Shown: positions 8,833 to 19,838, numbered from the stretch's first letter. The stretch is DNA of 64,000 nt from Kitasatospora mediocidica KCTC 9733 (GCF_000744225.1 NZ_JQLN01000004.1:372001-436000); one strand, 5' to 3'. Notes: generated by a model not told the origin, from the letters alone. Made by a program: numbers and translations.

Positions 8833-9678
8833 TCAGAGACGGCAGGCGTGGATGTTGGTCACCAGGATGGCCCGGGCGCCGATGCTCCACAGGTCGTCCA
8901 TGATCCGCTGGGCCTCCTTGCGGAGCACCATCGAACGGACGGCGACCCAGCCCTCGGTGTGCAGCGGGGAGACGGTCGGCGACTCCAGGCCGGGCGTCAG
9001 GGCGACCGCCTCGGTGACCTTCTCGGCGCGGATGTCGTAGTCCATCAGCACGTAGCGGCGGGCCACCAGGACGCCCTGCAGCCGGCGCAGGAACTGGTCG
9101 ACCCCGGCGTCCTGGCCGGCGCCCTTGGGGCGGATCACCACGGCGTCGGAGACCAGGATCGGCTCGCCGAAGATCTCCAGACCGGCATTGCGCAGGCTGG
9201 TCCCAGTCTCCACCACGTCGGCGATCACGTCGGCCACGCCCAGCTGCACCGCGGTCTCCACCGCGCCGTCCAGCTTGGTCACCGTCGCCGTGACGCCCTG
9301 CTCGGCCAGGTGCTGCTCGACCAGGCCGGTGTACGAGGTGGCGATCCGCAGGCCCTGCAGGCCCTGGACGTCCTTGGGCGAACCGACCGGTCCGGCGAAG
9401 CGGAAGGTCGAGCCGCCGAAGCCGAGCGCGAGCACCTCCTCGGCGTTGGACGCCGAATCGAGGAGCAGGTCACGGCCGGTGATCCCGACGTCCAGCCGGC
9501 CGGAACCGACGTACACCGCGATGTCGCGGGGGCGCAGGAAGAAGAACTCCACCTGGTTCTCGGGGTCGACGAGAACCAGTTCCTTGGGGTCCTTGCGCTG
9601 GCGGTACCCGGCCTCATGGAGCATCTCCGCCGCGGGACCCGAGAGCGAACCCTTGTTGGGGAGGGCGATGCGCAGCAT
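8833..9678 (-). CDS. hisG: ATP phosphoribosyltransferase, long form
   Basis: A 281-residue enzyme that condenses ATP and PRPP in the first step of histidine synthesis. The start MLRIALPNKGSLS is canonical, so start 9678 is preferred over a longer frame. The PRPP loop is DVIADVVETGTSLR at about 150-163. The last 75 residues form the ACT-like regulatory domain of the long form, which allows histidine feedback and hexamer formation without HisZ. It follows hisE by 49 bp in the same operon. Confidence 0.97.
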   Translation of the reverse strand: MLRIALPNKGSLSGPAAEMLHEAGYRQRKDPKELVLVDPENQVEFFFLRPRDIAVYVGSGRLDVGITGRDLLLDSASNAEEVLALGFGGSTFRFAGPVGSPKDVQGLQGLRIATSYTGLVEQHLAEQGVTATVTKLDGAVETAVQLGVADVIADVVETGTSLRNAGLEIFGEPILVSDAVVIRPKGAGQDAGVDQFLRRLQGVLVARRYVLMDYDIRAEKVTEAVALTPGLESPTVSPLHTEGWVAVRSMVLRKEAQRIMDDLWSIGARAILVTNIHACRL

Positions 9679-9727
9679 GAGAGGGTAATCCTTCGCTTGG
9701 TCGCGGATGGGGTGGAGCGGCACTGCT

Positions 9728-10000
9728 TCAGAGATAGGCGTAGACGTCGTCGAGCGTCAGCCCGCGGGCGATCATCATCACCTGAAGGTGGTAGAGGAGC
9801 TGGGAGATCTCCTCGGCGGTCTGTTCCTGGGACTGGAACTCGGCCGCCATCCAGACCTCGGCGGCCTCTTCGACCACCTTCTTGCCGATGCTGTGAACGC
9901 CCTGCTGCACGAGCTGAGCCGTACGGGAGGACGAGGGGTCGCCTGTGGCGGCCTTCTGCTGGAGCTCGGAGAAGAGCTCCTCGAATGTCTTCGAAGCCAT
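9728..10000 (-). CDS. hisE: Phosphoribosyl-ATP pyrophosphatase
   Basis: A 90-residue all-alpha NTP pyrophosphohydrolase (MazG superfamily) that hydrolyses PR-ATP to PR-AMP in the second step of histidine synthesis. The metal-binding motif is [14 protein letters not shown], followed by [14 protein letters not shown]. The start [10 protein letters not shown] at 10000 is chosen because it gives the normal length. It is directly upstream of hisG, and the pair is attached to the riboflavin operon 99 bp after ribH, a gene order usual in streptomycetes. Confidence 0.96.
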   Translation of the reverse strand: MASKTFEELFSELQQKAATGDPSSSRTAQLVQQGVHSIGKKVVEEAAEVWMAAEFQSQEQTAEEISQLLYHLQVMMIARGLTLDDVYAYL

Positions 10001-10099
10001 GATGGGACTCACCTTACGTGCTGGACCTGGACGGACGGTAAACAGTCCCGGACCGTGGACAGTCCGCTGGACACCCGACCGCACAGCGTCCGAAGCGGG

Positions 10100-10585
10100 T
10101 CAGCGCCAGGGCTCGGAGACCGAGCGCAGCATGGCGGCGGTGGCGACGGCGGCGGTGACCGCCTCGTGGCCCTTGTCCTCGGCCGAGCCCGGCAGCCCGG
10201 CCCGGTCCACCGCCTGCTGCTCGTTGTCACAGGTCAGCACGCCGAAGCCGACCGGCACCCCGGTGCTCACGCTGACGTCGGTCAGGCCGAGGGTGGCGGC
10301 CTGGCAGACGTAGTCGAAGTGCGGGGTGCCGCCGCGGATGACCACCCCGAGCGCGACCACGGCGTCGTAGCCACGGCTGGCCAACTGCTTTGCAGCCACC
10401 GGCAGTTCGAAGGTGCCGGGGACGCGGACGATGGTCGGCTCCTCGATCCCCAGCTCCTTGAGGGCGCGCTTGGCGCCGTCCAGCAGGCCGTCCATCACCG
10501 TGGTGTGCCACTGGGCGGCGATCACCGCGACCCGCAGGTCCTGGCAGTTCTCGACGGTCAGCTCGGGTGCTCCGTGGCCGCTCAC
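10100..10585 (-). CDS. ribH: 6,7-dimethyl-8-ribityllumazine synthase
   Basis: A 161-residue lumazine synthase, the penultimate step of riboflavin synthesis: it joins the ribityl-aminopyrimidine to 3,4-dihydroxy-2-butanone 4-phosphate. Visible motifs are [32 protein letters not shown] with the catalytic His, and the C-terminal [10 protein letters not shown]. It assembles as an icosahedral or pentameric shell in this family. It follows ribBA by 54 bp. Confidence 0.97.
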   Translation of the reverse strand: MSGHGAPELTVENCQDLRVAVIAAQWHTTVMDGLLDGAKRALKELGIEEPTIVRVPGTFELPVAAKQLASRGYDAVVALGVVIRGGTPHFDYVCQAATLGLTDVSVSTGVPVGFGVLTCDNEQQAVDRAGLPGSAEDKGHEAVTAAVATAAMLRSVSEPWR

Positions 10586-10639
10586 TGGTGTCTCTTTTCT
10601 TCGTCGGTTTTCTTCGTCGGTGGGTGGTGTGGCGCAGGA

Positions 10640-11919
<1,280 letters not shown>

Positions 11920-11923
<4 letters not shown>

Positions 11924-12570
11924 GCCGTGGCTCCCTGGAGGGTCGAGGCGGACGTGGAGGTCCGGGGGGTGCGGGTGCTCAGCCACCAGGCGCGCAGCCC
12001 GAGCAGCACCAGGACGAAGTAGATGCTGTAGGTCAGTCCGGAGAACGCGTAGCCGTTGTTGAAGGCCAGCGGGACGCCGACCACGTCGACGGCGATCCAG
12101 GCGAACCAGAACTCCACCCAGCCGCGGGCCTGGGCGACCATCGCCGCCAGGGTGCCGACGAAGATGTAGGCGTCGGACCACGGACTCCAGGACATCCAGG
12201 AGTAGTGGGTGAAGAGCAGCGCCACCCCGACGGTCGCCAGTGCGGTCGCGCCGACCAGCAGCGCGCGCTCGGTCCAGGTCGCGAAGCGGACCTTGATCTC
12301 ACCGGTGTCGCGCAGGCCGCGCTGCCAGCGGGCCCAGCCCCAGACGGCGGTGACGATCACGATCACCTGCTTGCCCATCAGACCGGTCAGGTGGCCGGAC
12401 AGGTAGGCCCCCACCAGCACCACGCCGGAGAGGAGTTGGACCGGCCAGCTGGTGACCGAGCGGCGCCAGCCGAGCGCCAGGGCCGCGAGCCCGAGCAGGT
12501 TGCCGACCATGTCGGTCCACAGCACGTGCTGGCCGAATATCGAGAAGGCGATGCTGTTGAGCCAGTTCAC
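11920..12570 (-). CDS. PnuC-family vitamin transporter (probable riboflavin uptake)
   Basis: A 216-residue membrane protein with about seven hydrophobic segments and PnuC motifs including WARWQRGL, the [20 protein letters not shown] loop and [13 protein letters not shown]. PnuC proteins are facilitators for nicotinamide riboside. Members inside FMN-riboswitch rib operons (PnuX/RibM type) carry riboflavin instead. Its place between ribE and ribBA, overlapping both by 4 bp, strongly favours riboflavin. Substrate choice is inference from context. Confidence 0.88.
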
Positions 12571-13226
12571 GAGGCGTCCTTCGAGATCGCCGGAACGGTA
12601 CGGGAGTCGAGCAGGCGCTCGACGTACTTCGCGAGAACGTCGACCTCGAGGTTGACGGGCTCCCCAACGACCTTGGCGCCCAAGGTGGTCAGCGCGAGCG
12701 TGGCCGGGATCAGGCTGACCGTGAAGCTGTCCGCCGCGGCCTCGACCACGGTGAGGCTGATGCCGTCCACGGTGATCGAGCCCTTGTCGACCAGGTAGCG
12801 CGAGATGCTCTGCGGGAGCGAGAAGCGCAGCACCTCCCAGCGGGGGTTGCCCTCGCCGTCCAACTCACCCGGCGAACGCTCCAACAGCGTTCCGGTGGCG
12901 TCGACATGGCCCTGGACGAGGTGGCCGCCGAGCCGGGCGCCGAGCGCCATGGCGCGTTCCAGGTTGACCCGCGAACCGACCACCAGCGCGCCCAGGCTGG
13001 ACCGCTGGAGCGTCTCGGCCATCACGTCCGCGCTGAACTCGCCGCTCTCGGCGGCCAGTTCGTCCGGACTGTCGACGACGGTCAGGCAGACGCCATTGAC
13101 CGCGATGGATTCGCCGTGCCGGGCACCGGTACAGACCAGCGGGCCACGCAGGCGGATGCGCGAGGAGTCGCCGAACTCCTCGATGGAGACGACCTCGCCG
13201 AGCTCTTCGATGATGCCGGTGAACAC
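12567..13226 (-). CDS. ribE: Riboflavin synthase, alpha chain
   Basis: A 219-residue enzyme that dismutates two lumazines to riboflavin. It starts at GTG 13226 (VFTGIIEELG, canonical) behind CGAGGAG. Two tandem lumazine-binding beta-barrels are visible: the first with NGVCLTVV and GHLVQGHVDATG at its end, the second with VDGISLTVVEA. It is the first gene of the operon, about 170 nt after the FMN riboswitch, and overlaps the transporter gene by 4 bp. Confidence 0.97.
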   Translation of the reverse strand: MFTGIIEELGEVVSIEEFGDSSRIRLRGPLVCTGARHGESIAVNGVCLTVVDSPDELAAESGEFSADVMAETLQRSSLGALVVGSRVNLERAMALGARLGGHLVQGHVDATGTLLERSPGELDGEGNPRWEVLRFSLPQSISRYLVDKGSITVDGISLTVVEAAADSFTVSLIPATLALTTLGAKVVGEPVNLEVDVLAKYVERLLDSRTVPAISKDAS

Positions 13227-13397
13227 CCGGGTTCTCCTCGCGCTAATAGGGGCGCGGACTCCGGGGCGGCATTGATCGGGAGATGACACGGATCGGCGGC
13301 TACGGGCGCCCGGGAGGGCCTCGCTTCGTCGCCGAAGGGAGCTCTGGCCGTACGCCCTGAACACGGCTCCCCGAGGGGATCCGTGGCACTGCTCGAT

Positions 13398-13532
13398 CCG
13401 TCGCGCACGCCTCCCATCCGGACTTTAACCGTCGGTCCAGGAATTTCACCTGGTCAACCGGCCGCTGGCTGCGGACGGGTCGCGGACTGTAACCGCCGGT
13501 TCGGATTTTCACCGACCCCGGAGTGCGCTGAA
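13398..13532 (-). promoter_or_regulatory. FMN riboswitch (RFN element)
   Basis: On the minus strand the sequence contains the classical conserved blocks of the RFN element in order: TCGGGGT-like GGGGTCGGTGAAAATCCGAA, ACCGGCGGTTACAGTCCGCGA, a variable arm, CAGGTGAAATTCCTG, ACCGACGGTTAAAGTCCGGA and TGGGAG. It lies in the leader of ribE and would bind FMN to stop expression of the rib operon. The 13533-13782 stretch upstream holds its promoter and that of the divergent YVTN gene; no other feature was seen there. Confidence 0.97.
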
Positions 13533-13782
13533 CGTCACTGCTACTACTGCGCTCATTGTGCCACGGCCCGCAACCGTTCAGGGAGAGGGTGACGTTGTGG
13601 TCTGTTTCACTCACCGCCCGGGAATGCCAGGGCGCCCCGCAGGTCACCGCAACGGACCGGCGGCCGCTCCCGGCCCCCGGCGAGGCGTTGTCGGCCGTTC
13701 TCACGGCGGCATCAGGCCATCACCCCGGTCGGGACGGCCCTGGCTCCCTACGATGCAGACCAGCCAACGGGAGGGGATCCCA

Positions 13783-14934
13783 GTGAAGCACCAACTTCCG
13801 GCCCTACGCCGGACGATCGGACTTGTCGCACTGCTGTCACTCGTCGGGGCGGGCAGCGGCGTGGCCGACGCCGCAGGCGCGGGCCACGCCGTCGCGGCCA
13901 CCGCCACCGCCGCCTTCTACGACGGTACGACCGACCTCGGTGCGACCGTCCCGACCTCGGTGGCCGTCGCCCCGGGCGGGCGGCAGGCCTTCGTCGGCGT
14001 CACCGCCGGCAGCGGCCCGTCCGGATACAGCGCGGCGCTGGACGTCCTCGACACCGCCACGGGCGCGGTGACCGCCACCATCGCGCTCCCCGCAGCGTCA
14101 TCGGAGCGCCTCGGGCAGCTGGGGTTCAGCCCGGACGGGAGCCGGCTCTACGTCCTGACCGGCCAGGCCCTCTCGGTCGTCGACACCGCCACGGACACCG
14201 TGCTCACCAGCGTCGCCGCACCCGTCCAGACGACCGCCCCGGGCTGGCTCCAGGGCGCCCTGACCGGTCTCGCGGTCAGCCCGGACGGCACCTCGGTCTA
14301 CGTCAGCCAGTACGGCGCCACCGCCTACCGCCAGAACGGCCCCGCGCGCGTCCTGGTCTTCTCCCCCACGACCGGGGCCTTCACGACCTCGGTCACGCTG
14401 CCGGGCACGTACGGCTACGCGAACGGCATGCTCGTCCGCGGCGGCACGGACGCCTATGTGAGCACCGACGCCGGCCTGGTCCACCTCGCCGTCGGCGCCG
14501 GCGCCGCGCCCACCGTACTGGCGACCGTCGCGCAGCCCGCCGGTGAGAGCGGCACGGACGGCGTGGCGATCAGCCCCGACGGCAGCCGGATCTACGCCGT
14601 CGCCACCAACACCGGCCTGGTGCACGTGATCAGCACCGCGACCGACACCATCACCGGCACCATCACGTTCTCCAGCGGCTATCTCGACCTGCGGTACCCG
14701 GTGGTGAGCGGCGACGGCAGCTCGTTGTACGTGGTGGACGACGACGTCAACGGCCCGAAGGTCCGGGTGGCCAACACCGCCACCCGCAAGGTCGGCCGCC
14801 CGCTCACCGACATCGACACCGACCAGCTCTGGGGCGCCGCGCCCGGCGCCGGTGGCAGCACCCTCCTGCTCACCGGCGTCGCGACCCCCGCGGACGGCGG
14901 CGCCGGCAGCGTGCAGTTCCTGCCGACCCACTGA
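13783..14934 (+). CDS. Secreted YVTN-type beta-propeller protein
   Basis: A 383-residue protein from GTG 13783 behind GGGAGGGG. Residues 1-36 are a Sec signal peptide (RRTIGLVALLSLVGAGSG, cleavage near AGHAVA). The rest is repeats of the lactonase/YVTN type: LGQLGFSPDGSRLYVLTG, LAVSPDGTSVYVSQ, VAISPDGSRIYAVATN and VVSGDGSSLYVVDDD, each followed by VIDTATDTV-like strands, giving about seven blades. It probably acts outside the cell as a binding scaffold; no catalytic residues are evident. It is divergent from the rib operon and ends in a strong terminator. Confidence 0.88.
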   Translation: MKHQLPALRRTIGLVALLSLVGAGSGVADAAGAGHAVAATATAAFYDGTTDLGATVPTSVAVAPGGRQAFVGVTAGSGPSGYSAALDVLDTATGAVTATIALPAASSERLGQLGFSPDGSRLYVLTGQALSVVDTATDTVLTSVAAPVQTTAPGWLQGALTGLAVSPDGTSVYVSQYGATAYRQNGPARVLVFSPTTGAFTTSVTLPGTYGYANGMLVRGGTDAYVSTDAGLVHLAVGAGAAPTVLATVAQPAGESGTDGVAISPDGSRIYAVATNTGLVHVISTATDTITGTITFSSGYLDLRYPVVSGDGSSLYVVDDDVNGPKVRVANTATRKVGRPLTDIDTDQLWGAAPGAGGSTLLLTGVATPADGGAGSVQFLPTH

Positions 14935-14939
14935 CGTCG

Positions 14940-15007
14940 GACGGTGTGCGCGGCCAAGCGGCCGTCCGGCCACGCAGCCGCTTGGCCGGACGGCCGCGCA
15001 CACCGTC
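14940..15007 (+). terminator. Strong branched-stem terminator
   Basis: GACGGTGTGCGCGGCC (14940-14955) pairs with GGCCGCGCACACCGTC (14992-15007). Inside, AAGCGGC and GCCGCTT form a further stem and GGCCGTCCGGCC is itself palindromic. It begins three bases after the YVTN stop codon. Confidence 0.85.
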
Positions 15008-15089
15008 ACAGATCTCCGTTGCCCGGGCCGCACCGACGGTGCAGGATGCAGGAAGATCACCGACGACGGCCCCGGCAGGGAGACACCTC

Positions 15090-15599
15090 ATGACCACCGA
15101 ACGCATCGGTCCGCCCCTGGTCGGCGGCGAGCGCGAGATGCTGCGCTCGTTCCTCGACTACCACCGCGCGACCCTCGCGATGAAGTGCGACGGCCTCTCC
15201 GACGACGAGCTGCGCCGCCAGTCGATGCCACCCTCGACCCTCTCGCTGCTCGGCCTGGTGCGGCACATGGCCGAGGTCGAGCGCACCTGGTTCCGCATCG
15301 TGATCAACGGCGAGTCCACGCTCCCGCTGGTGTGGTCCGAGGAGATGGACTACCAGGTGGCCTACGACGCCAGTTCGGCCACCCGCTCGGAGGCGTTCGC
15401 GGCCTGGCAGACGGAGGTGGAGCACTCCCGCCGGATCGAGCGGGCCGCCGAGTCCCTCGACGTGACCGGCCACAACGCCCGCTGGGGCGAGGACGTCTCG
15501 CTGCGCCTGGTGATGCTGCACCTGCTCCACGACTACGCCCGCCACAACGGCCACGCCGACTTCCTGCGTGAGGGGATCGACGGCACCGTCGGCGCCTGA
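15090..15599 (+). CDS. DinB/DUF664 family protein
   Basis: A 169-residue four-helix-bundle protein of the DinB-like superfamily. Three His sites fit the metal triad: the VRHMAEVERTWFR helix, the HNARWGED region, and LLHDYARHNGHADFLRE. Such proteins include thiol-dependent enzymes (mycothiol-dependent in actinobacteria), but many have no known role. Starts at ATG 15090 behind CAGGGAG. It is a lone gene between two terminator-flanked units. Confidence 0.85.
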   Translation: MTTERIGPPLVGGEREMLRSFLDYHRATLAMKCDGLSDDELRRQSMPPSTLSLLGLVRHMAEVERTWFRIVINGESTLPLVWSEEMDYQVAYDASSATRSEAFAAWQTEVEHSRRIERAAESLDVTGHNARWGEDVSLRLVMLHLLHDYARHNGHADFLREGIDGTVGA

Positions 15600-15687
15600 G
15601 CGAGTCCGCGCGGATCCGGCCGCCGGATACTCCGCATGCGGTTTACTGATGAGGCATCAGCTTCCTTTCTTGCGAATGGAGTTGCTC

Positions 15688-17334
15688 ATGTCATCAGTCT
15701 CCCGACGCGGCCTGCTGACCGCCGCCGGCGCCGCGGCCGCAGGGGTCTCGCTCGGTCCGGTCACCGCGCCGCCCGCCGCTGCGGACCCGGCCCCCACCGC
15801 CGACCTCACCGCACTACGCGTCCTCCCGGGGGACGGGCGGTACGACTCGCTGCGCCGGGGTTTCAACCAGCGCTGGAGCAGCAATCCGCGCTACGTCCAG
15901 CTGATCGCGGACGAGGCCGACGCCGTCGCGGCCGTGCAGCACGCCCTGAGCCAGGGCCTGCGGCCCACCGTGCGCAGCGGCGGCCACTGCTACGAGGACT
16001 TCGTCGACAACACCGGCGGCGCGATCCTCGACGTGAGCCCGATGAGGAACGTCTACCGGACGCGGGACAAACGCGGCCGCACGGCGTACTGCGTCGAGTC
16101 CGGCGCCAGCAACTGGGACGTCTACAGCACGCTGTTCCGGAAGTACGGGGTGACCCTGCCGGCCGGCTCGTGCAACTCCGTCGGCGCCGGCGGCCACATC
16201 TGCGGCGGAGGCTACGGCCTGCTCTCCCGCCGCCACGGGCTGACCGTCGACCACCTGGTGCAGGTGGACGTCGTCACGGTCAGGAACGGCCGGGCCGAGC
16301 TGACCGCGGCGCACCGCGACGACCGGCCCGGCTCAGACACCGCGGAGCTCTTCTGGGCGCACACCGGCGGTGGTGGCGGCAACTTCGGCCTGGTGGTGCG
16401 CTATTACTTCGCCGAGACTCTGCCGAAGACCCCGGAACACGTGTGGATCAGCACCCTCGCCTGGCCATGGGCCGGGCTGGAGCAGGACCGGGACGGCTTC
16501 GAGCGGCTGCTGCGGAACTACGGCGAGTTCTTCGCCGCCCACAGCGCGCCCGAAGAGCCGCTGTACCAGGGGCTGTTCAGCATGCTCCAGCTCTCCCACC
16601 GGAGCAACGGAAGCATCGTGCTGCTCACCCAATGGGACCAGGACGACCCGGGCCCGCTGGACAGCTTCCTGGCAGCGCTCCAGGCCGGGGTGAAGACCCG
16701 GACCGCGTTGCAGAGCCGCAGGGTCGGGGAGTATTTCCTGCCGTCCACCGAGACCCGCCGCCAACTGCCGTGGTTCCAGGCGGCCTCGGTGCTGAGCGCC
16801 TCCGGCGACCTGCAGCGCGGGAAATACAAGTCCGCCTACCACCGCAGCCCGTTGACCGATGGCCAGATCGCCGGGATCTGGAATGCGCTGACCCGCACGG
16901 CCCCCGGCGCCGACCTCACCCAGACCCTGGTCCAGGTCGACAGCTACGGCTGCCGGATCAACGCGGTCGGGCCGGCCGAGACCGCCGTCCCACAGCGCGA
17001 CTCCATCCTCAAACTCCAGTACCAGACCTACTGGACCGACCCCGCCGAGGACGCGGCGCACCTGGACTTCCTGCGCGAGTTCTACGCCGGGGTCTACGCC
17101 GACACCGGCGGCCTCCCCGAAGTCAGCAGCGCCACACGCGACTTGACGACAGACGGCGCGTACGTCAACTACCCGGACACCGACCTGGGCGTCGCCACCG
17201 ACCCGTCGCCGCGCTACCCGCAGCTCTACTACAAGGACAACTACCCACGCTTGCAAGCCGCCAAGGCACTCTGGGACCCGCAGAACCGCTTCCACCACGC
17301 CCAGTCGATCGTCGCCCCGCCGGGCAGCCGGTGA
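15688..17334 (+). CDS. Tat-exported bicovalent FAD oxidoreductase (BBE-like)
   Basis: A 548-residue protein with a twin-arginine signal (SRRGLLTAAGAAAAGVSLG, residues 5-23; cleavage near AAA-DPAP). It has the PCMH FAD-binding domain: H100 in TVRSGGHCYEDF and C162 in AGSCNSVGAGGHICGGG match the 8-alpha-histidyl and 6-S-cysteinyl attachment sites of berberine-bridge and oligosaccharide oxidases. The C-terminal BBE motif is YKDNYPRLQAAKALWDPQN. It probably oxidises an extracellular sugar or alcohol to H2O2 plus product. A second protein of this class sits at 55081-56598. Confidence 0.9.
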   Translation: MSSVSRRGLLTAAGAAAAGVSLGPVTAPPAAADPAPTADLTALRVLPGDGRYDSLRRGFNQRWSSNPRYVQLIADEADAVAAVQHALSQGLRPTVRSGGHCYEDFVDNTGGAILDVSPMRNVYRTRDKRGRTAYCVESGASNWDVYSTLFRKYGVTLPAGSCNSVGAGGHICGGGYGLLSRRHGLTVDHLVQVDVVTVRNGRAELTAAHRDDRPGSDTAELFWAHTGGGGGNFGLVVRYYFAETLPKTPEHVWISTLAWPWAGLEQDRDGFERLLRNYGEFFAAHSAPEEPLYQGLFSMLQLSHRSNGSIVLLTQWDQDDPGPLDSFLAALQAGVKTRTALQSRRVGEYFLPSTETRRQLPWFQAASVLSASGDLQRGKYKSAYHRSPLTDGQIAGIWNALTRTAPGADLTQTLVQVDSYGCRINAVGPAETAVPQRDSILKLQYQTYWTDPAEDAAHLDFLREFYAGVYADTGGLPEVSSATRDLTTDGAYVNYPDTDLGVATDPSPRYPQLYYKDNYPRLQAAKALWDPQNRFHHAQSIVAPPGSR

Positions 17335-17361
17335 CGTCCGGAGAACGTACGCGACGCGGTG

Positions 17362-18702
17362 TCAGCCGTCCTCGCCGACCGCGCCCACCGACGCGCCGCT
17401 GAGCGGGCGGGCGCGCGGCAGACGGGCGAAGGCCGCGTACAGGGCCACGGCGGCGAGGGTCCCCGCGACCACGCCGCTGGCGCAGATCGTCCGGGCCCAG
17501 GAGGGGAAGCCCTGGTACAGGTCGGGCGCCAGCAGCGGCAGCAGGCCCGCGGCCAGCGCGAGGGCGACGACGGTGGAGTTCGCGCGGTCGGCGAGGTCGA
17601 CGCCTTGCAGCATCCGGACGCCCTGCGCGGCGATCACGGCGTAGACCACCAGGGCCGAACCCCCGACCGCCGGCGCCGGCAGGCCGGCCAGCAGGCGCGA
17701 GAGCGGGGTCAGCAGGCCGACCGCGACGAGCAGCACGCCGGCCCCGGCTGTGACAAATCTGCTGCGCACGCCCGTGAGTTGGCCGAGGCCGAGGTTCTCC
17801 GAACTGGTCACCAGCGGTGAGCTGCCGAACACCCCGCCGAGCAGCGACACCACCGCGTCCGCCCGCGCCACCCGTGGCACGTCGCGTTCCAGGCCGAGGT
17901 CGTGCCCGACGATCTCACTGTTGAGCACGGTCTGGCCGGTGGCCTCGGCCAGCGAGGCCAGGCTGAAGACCAGCAGCGGCAGCGCGGCCAGCAGGTCGAA
18001 GTGCGGTGTGCCGTAAGGGAACGGGTGTGGCAGCGCGAATCCCGTCCCGTGCACGGCGGCGAAGCCGCCGAGCCCGACGACCGACGCCAGCAGCGTGCCG
18101 GCCGCAAGCCCGAGCAGGACGGCGCTCTGCCGCCACACCCCGTGCAGCACCGCAAGCAGCAGCACCGTGCAGCCGACGGTCGCCGCCGCCAGCGCGACCG
18201 CCGAGGGGGCCGCGTAGCCGGGCTTCCCGGGGACACCGGTGACCAGTTGGGCCGCCACCTTGATCATCGAGATGCCGATCAGCAGCACGGCCGTGCCCAG
18301 CACCAGGGGTGGGAAGAGCCGCACCACCCTCGCGTAGAGGGGCAGGACGGCGAGCAGCAGCGCCGCCGCGAGCAGCACCGAGCCGCTCGCGGTGGCGGGG
18401 CCGTGGTCCTTGGCGATCTGCAGGAAGAGCGCGGTGGCGGCGCCCCCGGGCAGCATCACGAACGGCAGTCGCGCGCCGATCCCGCGCACGCCCAGCGACT
18501 GCACCAGCGAGCCCACCCCGCAGAGCACGAGCGTCGCGCTGAGCAGGGCGGCCGTCCGGTCGGGTGAGAGGCCGAGCGCCTGGCCGGTCAGGAAGGTGGT
18601 GGAGACCGGGCCGGCGATCATCACCACGACGTGCTGCGCGGAGAGCGGCACCAGCCGCCGCAGCGGAAGCCGTTCGTCGACGGGGCTCACCACGGCGCTC
18701 AC
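17362..18702 (-). CDS. NCS2-family nucleobase/xanthine-uracil permease-like protein
   Basis: A 446-residue membrane protein with about 12-14 segments. It has the LPLRRLVPLSAQHVVVMIAG start, the SLAEATGQTVLNSE helix and FGSSPLVTSSENLGL, which correspond to the substrate-binding helices of the nucleobase-ascorbate transporter family. The start GTG 18702 overlaps the stop of the arylsulfotransferase gene (GTGA), so the two are coupled. The operon context suggests the cargo is linked to the sulfotransferase substrate, perhaps not a plain nucleobase; this is inference. Confidence 0.88.
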   Translation of the reverse strand: MSAVVSPVDERLPLRRLVPLSAQHVVVMIAGPVSTTFLTGQALGLSPDRTAALLSATLVLCGVGSLVQSLGVRGIGARLPFVMLPGGAATALFLQIAKDHGPATASGSVLLAAALLLAVLPLYARVVRLFPPLVLGTAVLLIGISMIKVAAQLVTGVPGKPGYAAPSAVALAAATVGCTVLLLAVLHGVWRQSAVLLGLAAGTLLASVVGLGGFAAVHGTGFALPHPFPYGTPHFDLLAALPLLVFSLASLAEATGQTVLNSEIVGHDLGLERDVPRVARADAVVSLLGGVFGSSPLVTSSENLGLGQLTGVRSRFVTAGAGVLLVAVGLLTPLSRLLAGLPAPAVGGSALVVYAVIAAQGVRMLQGVDLADRANSTVVALALAAGLLPLLAPDLYQGFPSWARTICASGVVAGTLAAVALYAAFARLPRARPLSGASVGAVGEDG

Positions 18703-19826
18703 GCCTGGCCCGCCACGGTCAGCCACGGCAGGTCGGCCGCGGAGTAACGGTAGGCGCGGAACACGGCGTTGGGCTCGGCCGGGAACAGCTCGCGGACCTG
18801 CGACTCCCGGTACCCGCCGAAGTAGGGCACGACGTACTCCCAGCAGAGGTAGCCGTCCCGGGTCACCTCGAAGAGCCGGCCCGAGGGCGAGTCCGTGACC
18901 AGGGTGTTCCCCCCGGGCAGCCGTTGCGCGCTGCCCATGAACGGCGCGAAGAAGGACTCCCGTGCCGGGTCGTGGTACTCCCAGACGACCTCTCCGCTGC
19001 TCCGCTCGATCTCGACGACCCGGGAGTACGGCACGTCGCAGCCCGGGCGGAAGACACCGTTGTCGAACACCAGCAGGTTCCCGCCGGGCAGTTCGGTCGG
19101 GCAGTGCTGCTGGGAGACGGTCCCGGGCGCGCTGCGCCAGAGGACCTCGCCGGTCTCCCGGCTGATCACGATCACGTCGGAGGTGCTGCGCAGGCTGGCC
19201 AGCACGGTGCCGTCGGCGAGCGGGGTGACGCTGTTGATGAGCGGCCAGTGCTCGCGGGAGTAGTCCGGGTGCAGGGCGTAGGCGTCGCGGTCCAGGTGCT
19301 CGGCCGCCCGCCAGGACCAGGTGGGGTTGCCGTCCGCGTCCACCTCCTGGATGGTGTCGGCCCAGACCGTGCCGTCCGTCTCGGAGCCCGGGACCCCGCC
19401 CCGGACAGCCTCGGCGTCCGCGCCGCGCAGGGGTTCGAGCGCGGTGTAGAGGATCCGGCCGTCGTCCAGGTGGTGGGCGTCGTGGTGCTGCAGCGGGTCG
19501 CGGTGCTCGCGCAGGACGGTGCCGTCCGGGGCCACCTCTGTCATCACGCCGCCGCGGTACTTGTGCCACATCGGGAAGAGCGCGGGCCGGTCAGGCAGCA
19601 CACCGTTGTAGGCGAGGTTGCCGCCCGCCAGGATCCGGGCGTGCCGCCCGGGCCGGTACGGCAGTTTCCACTGGTGGACGACCTGCCCGCGCAGGTCGAT
19701 CAGGTACACCTCGCCGCCGCCGGTGAGCGGTGCGAACAGGGTGTAGCCGCCGGCCGAAGCGTCGGCGTCCAGGGCGATGAGTCCGGTGCCGCGGCGGCGG
19801 CGGGAGTTCTGGTCGACTACGGGCAT
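18699..19826 (-). CDS. Arylsulfotransferase (ASST) family protein, cytoplasmic
   Basis: A 375-residue six-bladed propeller of the arylsulfotransferase family: VYLIDLRGQVVHQWKLPYRPG, HHDAHHLDDGRILYT, HWPLINSVTPLADGTVLAS, QQHCPTELPGGNLLVFDNG and SAQRLPGGNTLVTDSPSGRL. The HDAHHLDDG and QHCPTELPGG strands place His where the catalytic histidine of ASST would be. Unlike the periplasmic E. coli enzyme, no signal peptide is seen. ASST moves sulfate between phenols without PAPS; whether this branch keeps that activity is unknown. First gene of an operon with the permease, divergent from the XRE-cupin regulator. Confidence 0.75.
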   Translation of the reverse strand: MPVVDQNSRRRRGTGLIALDADASAGGYTLFAPLTGGGEVYLIDLRGQVVHQWKLPYRPGRHARILAGGNLAYNGVLPDRPALFPMWHKYRGGVMTEVAPDGTVLREHRDPLQHHDAHHLDDGRILYTALEPLRGADAEAVRGGVPGSETDGTVWADTIQEVDADGNPTWSWRAAEHLDRDAYALHPDYSREHWPLINSVTPLADGTVLASLRSTSDVIVISRETGEVLWRSAPGTVSQQHCPTELPGGNLLVFDNGVFRPGCDVPYSRVVEIERSSGEVVWEYHDPARESFFAPFMGSAQRLPGGNTLVTDSPSGRLFEVTRDGYLCWEYVVPYFGGYRESQVRELFPAEPNAVFRAYRYSAADLPWLTVAGQA

Positions 19827-19838
19827 GGGGCGCTCCTG

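Noticed and set aside
14940..15007. Another copy of the CTAG-ended repeat family
   Set aside because: It is a large palindrome but shares none of the GTGTCTGACAA or GTCAGGCAACC ends and has no CTAG; it is an ordinary terminator.
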